Source: Monodelphis domestica (lineage: Eukaryota; Chordata; Mammalia; Didelphimorphia; Didelphidae). From it: a stretch of DNA of 64,000 bases. Below, one piece after another: positions 10,655 to 22,165 of the stretch. Made by a program: the position numbers and the translations under genes. Position 1 is the first letter of the stretch. Each line of letters starts with the position of its first letter. The notes under the pieces are model-generated. The model did no database searches and was not told the origin of the DNA. It saw nothing but the letters and a program-made list of their open reading frames with translations. The stretch lies in the NCBI RefSeq assembly GCF_027887165.1, contig NC_077230.1, forward strand, positions 263,126,476 to 263,190,475, read 5' to 3'.

Positions 10655-10815
10655 GGAGGGGGCATCTGGGTGACTCAGTGGATTGAGAGCCAGGCCCAGA
10701 GATGGGAGGTCCTAGGTTCAAATCTGGCCTCAGACTCTTCCTAGCTGTGTAAACCTGGGCAATATATAGTATTTACTCTAAGACAAAAGGTAAGGGTTTA
10801 AAAAATACAATAAAA
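10655..10815 (+). repeat. MAR1-type SINE, internally shortened
   Basis: The head 'catctgggtgactcagtgg' and 'aggttcaaatctggcctc' are kept. The middle between 'cctgggcaa' and 'tatatagtatttactc' is missing compared with full copies. Confidence 0.85.
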
Positions 10816-10859
10816 ATAAAGTAATTTTAGGAAAAAGATGAGCACCAATACCCTGAACC

Positions 10860-11280
10860 AGGAAAGCAGATCTTCTGGAGAAGATGTTGCAATGATGCTT
10901 GCAGAAATCAAAGACTACATCATGAGATTTGAAGTGAACCTTTGAATATAATGAACTGAACTGGGAGAGTTGTGCCCTCCATTTATCCTGATTGTAAACA
11001 CTTATGCCAAAGGGGAATGTCCTCTAAGTGGCTCTTTGTCAATATGCCTATCAATCATTTTTCTTTCTTTCCTCTTTATTTTATTCCCAAAATTGTAGTG
11101 ACTCCCTCCATGAAATGTACAATATCTTTTATGATTTTATATTCCCTAGTGAGAAAATCCTAAATATATAGACTCCATATGCGGAATGATTCACTGGGGA
11201 GACCAACGTGTTAATTTCCTGGAGAAGTAAGATTGGAGAGACTTAATGTGCTGTTCTCCCAAAGAATCAGAGGTGGAGAT
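10860..11280 (+). mobile_element. LTR-element internal tail, related to the 8.5-kb one
   Basis: The segment parallels 8,620-8,905: 'aatgaactgaactggg', 'ttgtaaacacttatgcc', 'aaaggggaatgtcctc' and 'tttgtcaatatgcctatc'. It ends in a purine-rich tract 'agaggtggaga' just before a TG, as a 3' internal end would. It is an old fossil with no readable domain. Confidence 0.5.
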
Positions 11281-11582
11281 TGTGTGAAGTAAAATACCTC
11301 CATCCCATTGTAATCCCACTGGTGGGACATAGGGGTTCACAGAGTCACATGTCATGTTTTCTGATCTGACAGCCTAGCGTGAAGCCTGATGGCCCACAGA
11401 AAGCCAAGGCAGGAAGCTGAATGGGTTCTTTACTTTTCCACACCCATATATGGGATGGTGTTTTTCTCTCAGCTCTTATCTCTTGATCTCCGGCAAGTGG
11501 CAAGCCAGATGCAAAGGAAGATTGGATCTTTCCCTATAATTAGAAAGACTGAAAACCCTATTTATCTGTCTCTGTCTCTGTC

Positions 11583-11641
<59 letters not shown>

Positions 11642-11645
11642 ACTA
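11281..11645 (+). mobile_element. possible LTR fossil, different from family A
   Basis: It starts TGTGTGAAG directly after the purine-rich tract. The sequence differs from LTR family A. Its right end is lost in, or expanded by, the (TC)n tract at 11,569-11,640. Borders are uncertain. Confidence 0.4.
11569..11640. repeat. (TC)n / (TCTG)n microsatellite
   Basis: Long run of TC units with a few TCTG units at the left. It produces the artificial Ser-Leu open frame at this place. Confidence 0.95.
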
Positions 11646-12164
11646 ACAAATGCTTATAAATCTTATAATAAGTGTCCAGATTAATTTCTATTTATAACAT
11701 GAGAAAAGTACTCTGGCCTATATCCTCTAATGAGGAATAAGAACCTTAAATTAAGGAGATCCTAAGGAGAACCATGATTCAATGAGTTAGTAACCTCTAA
11801 ATCTCATCCCAGCTTTAGTGGAAAGTCAGTCAATCAATAAACACTGATTAAATACTATGTTCCAATCTCTGTACTAAGTGTTGCAGATACAAAGAATGGC
11901 AAAAGATAGTCCTCGCCCTCAGGGAGTTCACAATACATTGAGGTTGACAACATGCAGTCTACTACATGTAAACCAGCTCTATACTGGATAAATAGGATAT
12001 TGTCAACTGAGGGAAAGTACTAGAATTAAGCAGGGGTTGGGAAAAGCTTCCTGTAGAAGGTGGGATTTTAGCTGGAACTTGAAGAAATCCAGGGAAGCTA
12101 GGAGGCTGAGATAAGAAAGCAGAGAATGCCAGGCATGAAGAATACCCATTGAAAATGCTTAGAA

Positions 12165-13081
12165 TTTCCTACATGAACTTTTCTCTAATGAAAGCAATAT
12201 GTGTATTCTTTCACAACATGACAAATATGGAAATATACATTATATGATAATACATGTTGTTATGGGTAAAAGGTATTCATGGGAGTTTGATGAATGTTGC
12301 AGAGATCAGTTTGGTACACCACTGACACTACTTATTTGGAGGAGAGTAGGGATAGGAAATAGGAGAGTTTCTTATAACTATGCCTAATTCAAACTCTATA
12401 CTAAAATCACTAAGAAACCCTAAATCTAAGAATCTTCTTGCCTGGCAAAGCAGGCCTAACTAAAACTACTCTGACTAGCTAAAATTAAAATTTGCTGTCT
12501 ATCTTCCTAACTAATAAAAATAAGACTTTATTTCCTTCAATCTCCTAAAACCAGTATCTGAAATCCAAACTGTCAATGGTGAAACTACCTGTCACAAGGG
12601 AAACAGACAGTAATCCTCTCTCAGAGTTCTGAGAAAAACAGATCTCTCAGTCAGACTTTTTCTCAATTCAGTATCTCAGATTAAACTCCCCAAACCTTAA
12701 CTGCTAGTTTCTCTCGACAGAGAGAAAACTAACCCAGCACCTTCAAACTCCTATCAGACCAAACTCAGAGGACCAAAGTCTCAGAGAAAATGGAATACTT
12801 TATTAACTGAAATCTGTCCTTATAAAATGTACTCTTAAAGAGCCAGTGTGAAATTTAGAAAACTTCTGCTCTTAAAGAGACAGTGAGATTAAATAAAACT
12901 CTTTATAACAATGTACAACCTATATCATATTACCTGCCTTCTTAGGGAGGTGGGGGGTGAGTGGAGAGGAGAGAATGAGAACATGGATTGTAAAATATCA
13001 GAAAATTAAAATTAAAAAAATTGTATTGATAGGTAATCTAGAAAAAAGTAAAAATTTATTATACTAAAAAAAAGGAAGAAA
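12165..13081 (+). repeat. L1 3'-end insertion, later split by an LTR
   Basis: The left part has 'attctttcacaacatgac' and 'aaatatggaaatatacat'. The right part has 'gtacaacctatatcatatta', 'cctgccttcttagggagg' and an A-rich tail, which is the standard 3' end of one marsupial L1 type. It is flanked by 'gaaaatgcttagaa' and 'gaaaattcttagaa' (13 of 14 bases alike), a likely target duplication. Confidence 0.7.
12258..12912. mobile_element. solo LTR fossil, 655 bp, with 4-bp target duplication
   Basis: It starts TGTTATGGG and ends TTTATAACA (inverted TGTTAT/ATAACA ends). ATGT flanks it on both sides (12,254-12,257 and 12,913-12,916). The flanks join into an unbroken L1 3' end. A 4-bp duplication fits class I retroviruses. 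'aataaaa' lies near the right end. The transcriptional direction is not certain. No internal sequence remains, so this is the product of LTR-LTR recombination. Confidence 0.75.
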
Positions 13082-13190
13082 GAAAATTCTTAGAACTGAG
13101 AGTGTCTTGTTAGAGGAGCAGCAAGGAAACTACTATTATTAAAGTATGTGGTAGAATATAATGTGTAAGAAGACTGGCAAAGTAAGGACA

Positions 13191-13589
13191 CCCAGGTGAT
13201 GAAATGCTATGAATGCCAACAACAACAAAAAAACTATATTTAATTCTAAAGATGAGAAGAAGGACTTTGTGGTGAATGGAAAAGATAATAAAAACTACAA
13301 CTTTTTGTCATCATGTCTCTTCTCTGCCACAAGCACACTTTTTACCCCAGGTCTTCAGTTTCTAGTGATTAGTTCTGATTTAGGTCAAAGAATTAGGATT
13401 AAATTCAGTAATTTATCCTAGAGTTCATGACTTTAGGTCTGGAGTTATCTCTACTGACATAATTGTAAATAACTACATAACCTGAATCCACTGGTCATCT
13501 CTCCTTTTTGTCTATAATAGACTTGAATTAAAATATATCATAAAAATGAAAAACTAAAACAAAATGAAAAGCCATCAAAAATGTTTTCC
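13191..13589. other. unassigned intergenic DNA
   Basis: AT-rich, and no gene or clear repeat was seen. The 70-codon frame at 13,209 has no recognisable domain. Confidence 0.35.
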
Positions 13590-13788
13590 AGGGGCAGCTG
13601 GGTAGCTCAGTGGATTGAGAGCCAGGCCTAGAGACGGGAGGTCCTAGGTTCAAATCTGGCCTCAGACACTTCCCAGTTGTGTGACCCTGGGCAAGTCACT
13701 TGATCCCCATTGCCTAGCCCTTACCACTCTTCTGCCTTGGAGCCAATACACAGTATTGACTCCAAGAAGGAAGGTAAGGGTTTAAAAA
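13590..13788 (+). repeat. MAR1-type SINE, full length
   Basis: This is one of the best-kept copies: 'gctgggtagctcagtggatt', 'gggaggtcctaggttcaaat', 'gtgaccctgggcaagtcact', 'ccttaccactcttctgcc' and 'gtattgactccaag', then 'ggtaagggtttaaaaaaa'. The head keeps A- and B-box-like pol III promoter motifs. It can serve as the reference for the other copies in this window. Confidence 0.92.
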
Positions 13789-14184
13789 AAAATGTTTTCC
13801 TCCATTAAATAGCTGATTTAAACTCTAGAAGGCCAAGCAGGATTTTTAAAAAACAAATGTAAGATACTGAATTGAAATTGACTACTTTTCTATTAATTAG
13901 TAAATTATGAGTCATGGACCAAACTTATATTAGGGGCATTCTCTAGTTAAAGGATAGTTGATGCTGCACTAACAAGATGGAGATTCTGTAAAACATGAGC
14001 TGGGAAAAGTAGACTCCAAACTGTGGTAAATTCTATTTATAACTGCTACAGCTTCATAATAAATTCTCTAAAAGTTGGAATTTCATATTGATTCTCTGAA
14101 ACTTGGAAGAACATATCTCCAGAAAAGAAGTAAGTAGCTAACTATCCCTACTGAATTAGAAAGCAAATACCTGTAAAGATTCTG
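13789..14184. other. unassigned intergenic DNA
   Basis: Nothing recognised beyond AT-rich sequence. Confidence 0.35.
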
Positions 14185-14390
14185 GTGCTGTGTAAGGAGC
14201 AGTGGATTTCAAATCCTAGGACCTGAGTTTGAATTCTGGCCCTGCTGCCACCTACATAAAGAACTGTGGCCAAGTCATTTGACCTCTCAGGGTCCCATAT
14301 TCCTTAAAATGGGAGGAGAGAGTTGAACTAAAAGACCTCTGAGGTAACTTCTAGCTTTAAATTTATGAATCTATGAAGATTCTATGAGAA
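14185..14390 (+). repeat. CORE-SINE (MIR/MAR-like)
   Basis: The order is 'ggagcagtggatttcaaatc', 'gagtttgaattctggccc', 'ccaagtcatttgacctctc' and 'gaactaaaagacctctgag', ending in 'atttatgaatctatga'. Confidence 0.65.
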
Positions 14391-15063
14391 CCTAGGCTTT
14401 TCAGGTTGCGTATTCTCAAGACAAAGTTGGGAAAGGGATTACTTGTTTCATGGGTGATTTCCATCAATAAAAAGAAGTCATGAATTTTGTTATAGGTAAA
14501 AGGCCTTCATGTATGTTTTCTTCACATATTTCTTTTAACTTTTCTCTTCCACCCATGTTGATATAGTTTTACTCTCCCATTGTACCTCTCTTCTTTCCAT
14601 TCCATTCTACCTTTTCCTTGATTCTTCTCTTTCCTCCTAAGAGCCTCTTTTTTTGGTAATTTTCCAATTCTTCACTTACTGATTTTTGGATAGAAAATTG
14701 GGGGTGGGTAGAATAGAAATAGTTGGTTATTAATAGAGTATCAATAGTAAAATAAGTGTTTATTAGAAAGACCATCAACTTTACTTCAACTTCACCAGTA
14801 CCTAGACCAAGCCTTACCACTCTAATGACTTATTAGCCAACATTCCAGGCAGTTTCACCTCATCATTTTCTATTATGTCTCAACCTACAGTTTGCCCTGC
14901 TTTCTAAATCCTCCAGGTTTGTTTCTGGGCTTCAGTGAATGCCACTGAAGAGTTAAAAACTCAAGCCTATTTCACAACATTAATTAATGGTGTGTAATCT
15001 CAACTAGACTCATTGGTATTTGATAGTCAGTACTGATTCTTATTGATGTATCATCCTTCATTC
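14391..15063. other. unassigned DNA, partly C/T-rich
   Basis: A pyrimidine-rich stretch lies at 14,520-14,670. No convincing gene: the 83-codon reverse frame at 14,569-14,820 is low complexity in part and has no domain I know. Confidence 0.35.
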
Positions 15064-15890
15064 AAGAATAGGAGGTAGGGGACTGGACCTGTGGTTTTAC
15101 TGCCATATTGAACTCCCAGATCAATTGGGGAATGGCTGAATAAACTGTGGTATATGTTGGTGATGGAATACTATTGTGCTAAAAGGAATAATAAAGTGGA
15201 GGAGTTCCATGGAGACTGGAACAACCTCCAGGAAGTGATGCAGAGCAAGAGGAGCAGAACCAGGAGAACATTGTACACAGAGACTAATACACTGTGGTAT
15301 AATCAAACGTAATGGACTTCTCCATTAGTGGCGGTGTAATGTCCCTGAACAACTTGCAGGGATCCAGGAGAAAAAAAGACCATTCATAAGCAAAGGATAA
15401 ACTATGGGAGTGGAAACACCGAGAAAAAGCAACTGCCTGAATACAGAGGTTGAGGGGACATGACAGAGGATAGACTCTAAATGAACACTCTAATGCAAAT
15501 ACTATCAACAAAGCAATGGGTTCAAATCAAGAAAACATCTAATGCCCAGTGGACTTACGCGTCGGCTCTGGGGGGTGGGGGGGAGGAAAAGAAAATGATC
15601 TATGTCTTTAACGAATAATGCTTGGAAATGATCAAATAAAATATATTTAAAAAAAAAAAAAAGAACTCCCAAATGAGGAAATTCTTTCTATCAATACAGG
15701 TTGAAACCTTCTCTGAAATTTATAATCTTAGAGAGTTGCCTAAAGCACTGAGAGATTAAGGTGATTGGCCTAGGGATACATGGCCAGTATGTTAAAGGCA
15801 GGATTTGAACCCAAGTCATACCTTTCTGGGTCTAAGGCCAGGTCTCTATCCACTATGCCATGCTGTTTCTGCTTCACAGAAATAGTCCCC
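15064..15890 (-). repeat. SINE (antisense) split by a young L1
   Basis: The right part (15,663-15,890) has 'gagagttgcctaaagcactg', 'gagattaaggtgattggcc' and 'caggatttgaacccaagtc', with 'ctatccactatgccatgctg' at the end, the reverse of a tRNA-headed SINE. The left part before 15,119 holds its tail. A similar SINE lies at 61,960-62,170. Confidence 0.65.
15119..15662 (+). mobile_element. young 5'-truncated L1 (3' end only)
   Basis: The insert is 544 bases, begins in the last part of ORF2 ('caattggggaatggctgaat'), runs through the 3' untranslated region and ends in a poly(A) run. 'gaactccca' flanks it (15,110-15,118 and 15,663-15,671), a target-site duplication. Its sequence is almost identical to the end of the nested L1 at 23,538-25,790 in the other strand, so both belong to one young subfamily. 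It cannot code for a working protein. Confidence 0.9.
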
Positions 15891-15899
15891 AAACTTTCC

Positions 15900-16616
15900 C
15901 TTTCTTCTCAAATCCCTCCAATGTACTTCAACTCTCTCACATGAAGCAAATGATTTAGCCTTAAATCTCTCAGAACAAATTGAGGGAGTCCAATGGGATA
16001 TCCTGGAACTTCACATTTCCACTCCTCAAAACTCACATCATCACTTACTACCTCCTCCACAATTCCCGTCTAATCCCTTTACTTGCCCTTTGGATCTTAT
16101 CTAGCGCCTTCCAACTCCCTATCAATCTCTCTCATGTACTTTTAGTATCTCTCTTTCCGAAAGCTTTCTTCTATCTGCTTACAAGCATGCCCTGGCCTTC
16201 CTAACCCTTTAAAAACCCATCTCTTTCAAGCTACTTTCCCATCTTTCTCTTCTTTCATTGCCAAACTTCATGAGAATAATCTTCTCTGGCTGGTGCTTCA
16301 TCTTCTTCTGAGTCCTTTAAAATGTGGTTTCTACTTCTATCACTCTTCATTTACCCCCTTACAGTTTACTAGCAACCTCTCAACAGCAGAATTCAGAAGT
16401 CCTTTTTTTCCTGGTCCTCATCTATCTTGGCTCCTGTACAGTATGTTATACTACTGCCGGATTCTTTCTAGATGTTTCCTCTTCCCTTCAGAGGACTTCA
16501 GATACACAATGTTTTAGTATTCTTTTCAATCCCCTAATCACTTCTTTTAATCTCTGTCTCCTTCTGAACTCCTGCTGCGTATTTTCCAAGGTTCTGTCCT
16601 TGATCTTCTCCAAAAG
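15900..16616 (+). repeat. L2 LINE fragment
   Basis: The C/T-rich segment holds 'ttttccaaggttctgtcctt' and 'gatcttctcc', matching a conserved part of L2. The earlier part is diverged and only probably L2. The open frames of 74 and 107 codons here are not genes. Confidence 0.5.
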
Positions 16617-16890
16617 TCAGCTAAGTGGCACAGTAAATAATGAGTGAGACCTGGATTCAGGAAGAACTGAGTTCAAATTTGGTACCAAATGCTTACTAGG
16701 TGTGTGACTCTGGACATGTCATTTAACCTCTGTTTCCTCATCTGTAAAATTGGAATAATAGCACCTACCTCCCAGGACTGTTGTGAGGATTAAAGGAAAT
16801 AATTGTACAGTGCCTTGCACATTATAGGTACTATATTTATGTTAAGTATTATTATTATTATTATTATTGTTAAAATCTCACATTGGGCAT
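16617..16890 (+). repeat. CORE-SINE (MIR/MAR-like), full
   Basis: The order is 'tcagctaagtggcacagt', 'gagttcaaatttggtacc', 'cctctgtttcctcatctg' and 'taaaattggaataatagc', then 'ggactgttgtgaggatta' and 'tgccttgcacattatagg', ending in (ATT)n. It is inserted in L2. Confidence 0.8.
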
Positions 16891-17345
16891 TCTTATTCAC
16901 TCTCATAATTTCAGTTATCACTTTTGTATTAATGGTTACCAAATCTGTTTCCCTAGTCCAATATCTTCTGAGTTTAAGGGCTATATCCACCAACTCACTT
17001 GGTTTTAATTTAGTACATCTCCATCTAGATAGTTTATCAGCCCCTGAAGTTCATAATTTTCAAGGTTGATTCTATCTTTTCCCCATACTATATTCCTCTT
17101 TCTGATGTCACCATTTCCTTGGATATCACTACCATTCACCCTGTGACATGCTTGAAATCTTGGTGTTTGAATGTGGTTTACCAACAGTCAGATGTTATTG
17201 ACCCTTATACTTACTTGTTTTTGTAGTTTACTCCTCTACTTTACCATAAACCTTATGAAAGTAAAGAGGGTGTTTTATTTGAACTTTGTCTTTCCCAACA
17301 TCTATTATAATGTGATTTAATGGTATTTATTAAATGTTTTCTTTA
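16890..17345 (+). repeat. L2 LINE fragment with 3' end
   Basis: The segment 'ggttaccaaatctgtttcc' (L2: gatgactcccaaatctatatc) to 'catgcttgaaatcttgg' is followed by the L2 3' terminus 'tggtatttattaaatg' with 'gaatgaatgaatg'. Confidence 0.6.
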
Positions 17346-17359
17346 TGAATGAATGAATG

Positions 17360-17966
17360 TATTGACTTCTATAATGTCTCAGAACTTCTCCTCCTTTCTA
17401 TTTCTTCTGTAATCACCCTAAATATAGCTATTATTTCACCTTTCCCTAGTCACATTTTTGCTATCTACCTTCACATGGTTGCCAGACTAATTTAATGTAT
17501 GTATATACTGTCCTGTCCCTCTAATCAAAAATCTTTCAATTTTCTTCTCAATAAAATTCACCCTTCTTTGCTTTGTATTCAAGGTTCTCCACAATCTCAT
17601 ATTACTGTACCTTTTAAGATAAGATGTACTACTTCTTTCCACATACTCTAAGCTCTAATCATACTAGAAAACTCACTTTCACAGGATCAAAAAAGTTTAA
17701 ACTAGAAGAACCCTCAAATCATCTAATCCATTTCCCTAATTTTACAGATGAGGAAACTGAAGCTGGAGAGATTAAAATGAGTTGCTCAAACAAAGCCAGA
17801 AAAGAAGTGATTGAGCTGGGATTCAACCCTATCTTTTTTCCCCCTCTAAATCCAATGCTAATTTTCTGTCTATACTGTCTACACTGAATATAACCTATAA
17901 TTTTCTTTTTTTTGTTTATGCTACTCCCTATGCTCAGAGTATCCTCAAATTTTCCTCATCTGATTT
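17360..17966 (+). repeat. second L2 LINE, left part
   Basis: The order 'cagactaatttaatgta', 'ctaatcaaaaatctttc', 'gtattcaaggttctccacaa', 'tttatgctactccctatg' and 'cctcaaattttcctcatc' is the L2 3' coding end. It is broken at 17,977 by the full-length L1 and resumes at 26,934. Confidence 0.7.
17680..17835 (-). repeat. MIR-like fragment, antisense
   Basis: 'aattttacagatgaggaaa' and 'gattgagctgggattcaacc' are the reverse of a MIR-type SINE. It is inserted in the L2 copy. Confidence 0.55.
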
Positions 17967-18429
17967 CCTATTCTTTATTTTTTTTTTACTTTGTAAATCA
18001 CTATACATAATTTTTTTTATTCTGGTATACATTTTTTTCTCATTAGAATTAGTTTATTTAGTCAATTTAGAACATTATTTCTTAGTTACAATAATCACAT
18101 TATTTCCCTTCCTACCCTCCACCCACTCTTCCAGCAGCCAATGCGCAATTTCATTGGGTTTACTTGTGTCCTTAATTAGAACCTATTTCCATGTTGTTGA
18201 TGGTTGCACCAGGATGTTCATTCAGAGTCTATATCCCCAACCATATCCCTTCAACCCATATAATCAAGCAATTGTTTTTCTTCAGTGTTTTTACTCCCAC
18301 AGTGTTTCCTCTGAATGTGGATAGTGGGTTTTCTCATAGATTCCTCCAAGTTGTTCAGGATTACTGCATTGCCACTAATGGAGAAGTCCATTACATTTAA
18401 TTGTACCACAGTGTATCAGTCTGTGTACA

Positions 18430-21400
18430 ATGTTTTTCTGGTTCTGCTCATCTCACTCTGCATCAATTCCTGGAGATTGTTCCAGTTCCCATGGAATTCC
18501 TCCACTTTATTATTCCTTTGAGCACAATAGTATTCCATCACCAACAGATACCACAATTTGTTCATCCATTCCCCAATTGAAGGGCATCCCCTCATTTCCC
18601 AATTTTTGGTCACCACAAAGAGCGCAGCTATGAATATTCTTGTACAAATCTTTTTCCTTATTATCTCTTTGGGTTACAAACCCAGCAGTGCTATGGCTGG
18701 ATCAAAGGGCAGGCAGTCTTTTAGCGCCCTTTGGACATAGTTCCAAATTGCCCTTCAGAATGGTTGGATCAATTCACAACTCCACCAGCAATGAATTAAT
18801 GTCCCAACTTTGCCACATCCCCTCCAGCATTCATTACTTTCCTTTGCTGTCAAGTTAGCCAATCTGCTAGGTGTGAGGTGATACCTCAGAGTTGTTTTGA
18901 TTTGCATCTCTCTGATTATAAGAGATGTAGAACACTTTTTCATGTGCTTATTAATAGTTTTGATTTCTTTATCTGAAAATTGCCTATTCATGTCCCTTGC
19001 CCATTTATCAATTGGAGAATGGCTTGATTTTTTGTACAATTGATTTAGGTCTTTGTAAATTTGAGTAATTAGACCTTTGTCAGAGGTTTTTGTAATGAAG
19101 ATTGTTTCCAAATTTGTTGCTTCCCTTCTAATTTTGGATGCATTAGTTTTGTTTGTACAAAACCTTTTTAATGTCATGTAATAAAAATTATTAATTTTAT
19201 ATTTTGTGATGTTTTCTAGCTCTTGCTTGGTTTTAAAGGCTTTCCCTTCCCAAAGATCTGACAAGTATACTATTCTGTGTTCGCCTTAATTTGCTTATAG
19301 TTTCCTTCTTTATATTCAGGTTATTCACCCATTCTGAGTTTATCTTGGTATAGGGTGTGAGATATTGATCCAAACCTAATCTCTCCCATACTGTCTTCCA
19401 ATTTTTCCCAGCAGTTTTTATCAAATAGTGGGTTTTGGTCCCAAAAAATGGGCTCTTTGGGCTTATCATAGACTGTCTTGCTGAGGTCTATTCCACTGAT
19501 CCTTCTTTCTGTCTCATAGCCAGTACCAAATTGTTTTGATAACCACTGCTTTATAGTATAGTTTGAGATATGGAACTGCAAGTCCTCCTTCCTTTGCATT
19601 TTTTTTCATGATTTCCCTGGATATCCTTGATCTTTTGTTCTTCCAAATGAACTTTGTTAGGGTTTTTTCTAATTCAGTAAAAAAAAAAAAAGGCTTTTGG
19701 TAGCTCAATGGGTATGGCACTAAATAAGTAAATTAATTTGGGCGAGATTGTCATTTTTATTATGTTAGCTCGTCCTACCCATGAGCAACCCAATTGTTTA
19801 GATCTAGTTTTAATTGTGTGGAGAGTGTTTTGTAGTTGTGTTCATATAGTTCCTCTGTTTGTCTTGGCAGATAGATTCCCAAGTATTTTATATTGTCTAG
19901 GATGGTTTTAAATGGAATTTCTCTTTCTAATTCTTGCTGCTGAAATGGGTTGGAGAGCTATAAAAATGCTGATGATTTATGTGGGTTTATTTTGTATCCT
20001 GCAACTTTGCTAAAGTTGTTGATTATTTCAACTAGCTTTTTGGTTGATTCTCTAGGATTCTTTAAGTAGACCATCATATCAACTGCAAAAAGTGATAGCT
20101 TGGTCCCCTCATTGCCAATTTTAATACCTTCAATTTCTTTTTCTTCCCTAATTGTTACAGCTAGTGTTTCTAGTACAATGTTAACAAATAGAAGTGATAA
20201 TGGGCATCCTTGTTTCACTCCTGATCTTATTGGGAAGGCTTCTAGTTTATCACCATTGCAGATGATGTTTGCTGATGGTTTTAGATATACGCTATTTATT
20301 ATTTCTAGGAAAGGCCCTTCTATTCCTATACTTTCTAGTATTTTCAATACGAATGGGTATTGTATTTTATCAAAGGCTTTTTCTGCATCTATTGAGATGA
20401 TCATATGATTTTTGTTGGTTTGTTTGTTAATGTGGTCGATTATGTGGATGGTTTTCCTAATATTAAACCATCCTTGCATTCCTGGTATGAATCCAACCTG
20501 GTCATGGTGAATAATCCTTGTGATGACTTGCTGGAGTCTTTTTGCTAGTATCCTATTTAAGATTTTTGCATCTATATTTATTAAGGAAATTGGTCTATAG
20601 TTTTCCTTCTTTGTTTTTGACCTGCCTGGCTTTGGGATCAGTACCATATTTGTGTTGTAAAATGAATTTGGTAGAACTCCTTCTTTGCTTACTCTGTCAA
20701 ATAGTTTGTATAATATTGGGATTAGTGGTTCTTTGAATGTTTGATAGGATTCATTTGTGAATCCATCTGGACCTGGGGATTTTTACTTAGGGAGTTCTTT
20801 GATGGCTTGTTCAATTTATTTTTCTGATATGGGGAGGCTTAGGTACTCTATTTCTTCCTCTGTTAGTCTAGGCAATTTATATTTTTGTAAGTATTCATCC
20901 ATGTCACCTAGATTGCCATATTTGTTGTAATATAATTGGGAATAATAGTTTTTAATGATTGCCTTAATTTCCTCTTCATTAGAGGTGAGGTCTCCCTTTT
21001 CATCTTGAATACTGTCAATTTAGTTTTCTTCTTTCCTTTTTTAAATTAGACTGACCAGCACTTTGTCTATTTTGTTTTTTCAAAGTACCAGCTTCTAGTC
21101 TTATTTATTAAATCAATAGTTCTTTGACTTTCAATTTTATTAATTTCTCCTTTGATTTTTAGGATCTCTTATTTAGTCTTCATCTGAGGATTTTTAATTT
21201 GTTTACTCTTCTAGTTTTTTAATTTGCATGCCCAATTCATTGACCTTTGCCCTCCCTAATTTGTTAATATATGAACTCAAGGATATAAATTTCCCCCTGA
21301 GTACTGCTTTGGCTACATCCCATAAATTTTGAAAGCCTGTCTCATCATTGTCATTTTCTTCAATGAAATTATTAATTGTTTCTATGATTTGTTCTTTAAC

Positions 21401-22165
21401 TAACCAGTTTTGGAAAATCATATTGTTTCATTTCCAATTAATTTTTGAATTACCTCTCCATGTACCCTTGCTAATTATTATTTTCATTGCATTGTGATCT
21501 GAGAAGGTTGCATTTATTATTTCTACTCTTTTGTACTTGTTTGCAATGTTTTTCTGCCCTAATACATGGTCAGTTTTTGTGAATGTACCATGTGCTGCTG
21601 AAACAAAGGTAAATTCCTTTTTGTCCCTATTTATTTTCTCCACATATCTACTAACTCTAATTTTTCTAAGATTTCATTCACTTCTCTTACATGTTTCTTA
21701 TTCATTTTTTGGTTTGATTTATCTAGTTTAGATAGAGGAAGGTTCAGGTCTCCCTCTAGAATAGTTTTTCTATTTATTTCATCCTTGAGCTCCACTAGTT
21801 TCTCCTTTAGAAATTTGGATGCTATGTCATTTGATGCATACATGTTGAGTACAGATATTTCCTCATTGTCTATACTGCCTTTTATCAGGATGTAATTACC
21901 TTCCCTATCTCTTTTAACTAGATTTAATTTTACTTTGGCTTTGTCAGATATCACGATTGCAACTCCTGCCTTCTTTTTATCAGTTGAAGCCCAATAGATT
22001 TGGCTCCATCCTCTTACTTTCACCCTATGTGTATCTACCTGCCTAGTGTGTTTCTTGTAGACAGCATATGGTAGGATTTTGGATTCTAATCCACTCTGCT
22101 ATTCCCTTGCATTTTATGGGTGAGTTCATTCCATTCACATTCAGAGTTATGATTACCAGCTGTGT
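18430..22165 (-). pseudogene. L1 ORF2 (endonuclease, reverse transcriptase, Cys-rich end), broken
   Basis: ORF2 of L1 nicks target DNA and copies L1 RNA into the nick. The apurinic-type endonuclease starts near 22,160 and is readable at 21,631-22,023 (VKVRGWSQIYWAS, VLNMYAS). Reverse transcriptase is readable at 19,958-20,647 ([35 protein letters not shown]). The catalytic box reads FAVDMM where active L1 has FADD. The C-terminal Cys motif [18 protein letters not shown] lies near 18,790-18,840. Several stops and frameshifts separate the pieces (for example near 21,420, 19,950, 19,520 and 19,250). It was once a complete ORF2. Confidence 0.88.

Larger units (their letters stand above)
11830..13190 (+). 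repeat. old interspersed repeat of unnamed family (copy 2), split
   Basis: The left part (11,830-12,164) has 'gtcaatcaataaacactg', 'gggagttcacaatacattg' and 'gaaagtactagaattaagc', then 'gaatgccaggcatgaag'. The right part resumes at 13,082 with 'gagtgtcttgttagagg', 'agcaaggaaactac' and 'gtgtaagaagactgg'. The gap is filled by a later L1 3' end that is itself split by a solo LTR. Confidence 0.55.

Noticed and set aside
11389-11646. 85-codon frame ending in a Ser-Leu repeat
   Set aside because: It is caused by the (TC)n tract at the end of an LTR-like sequence.
13590-13680. tRNA-gene-like start with A- and B-box-like motifs
   Set aside because: This is the tRNA-derived head of a MAR1 SINE. It does not fold as a complete tRNA and is followed by the SINE body. 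The same holds for the other SINE heads.
14491-14520. Short resemblance of 'tgttataggtaaaagg' to the start of the solo LTR at 12,258
   Set aside because: Only about 20 bases agree, and nothing after them; too short to claim a second LTR copy.
16293-16647. 74- and 107-codon overlapping + frames
   Set aside because: They lie in a C/T-rich L2 fragment. Low stop density comes from base composition, and no domain is present.
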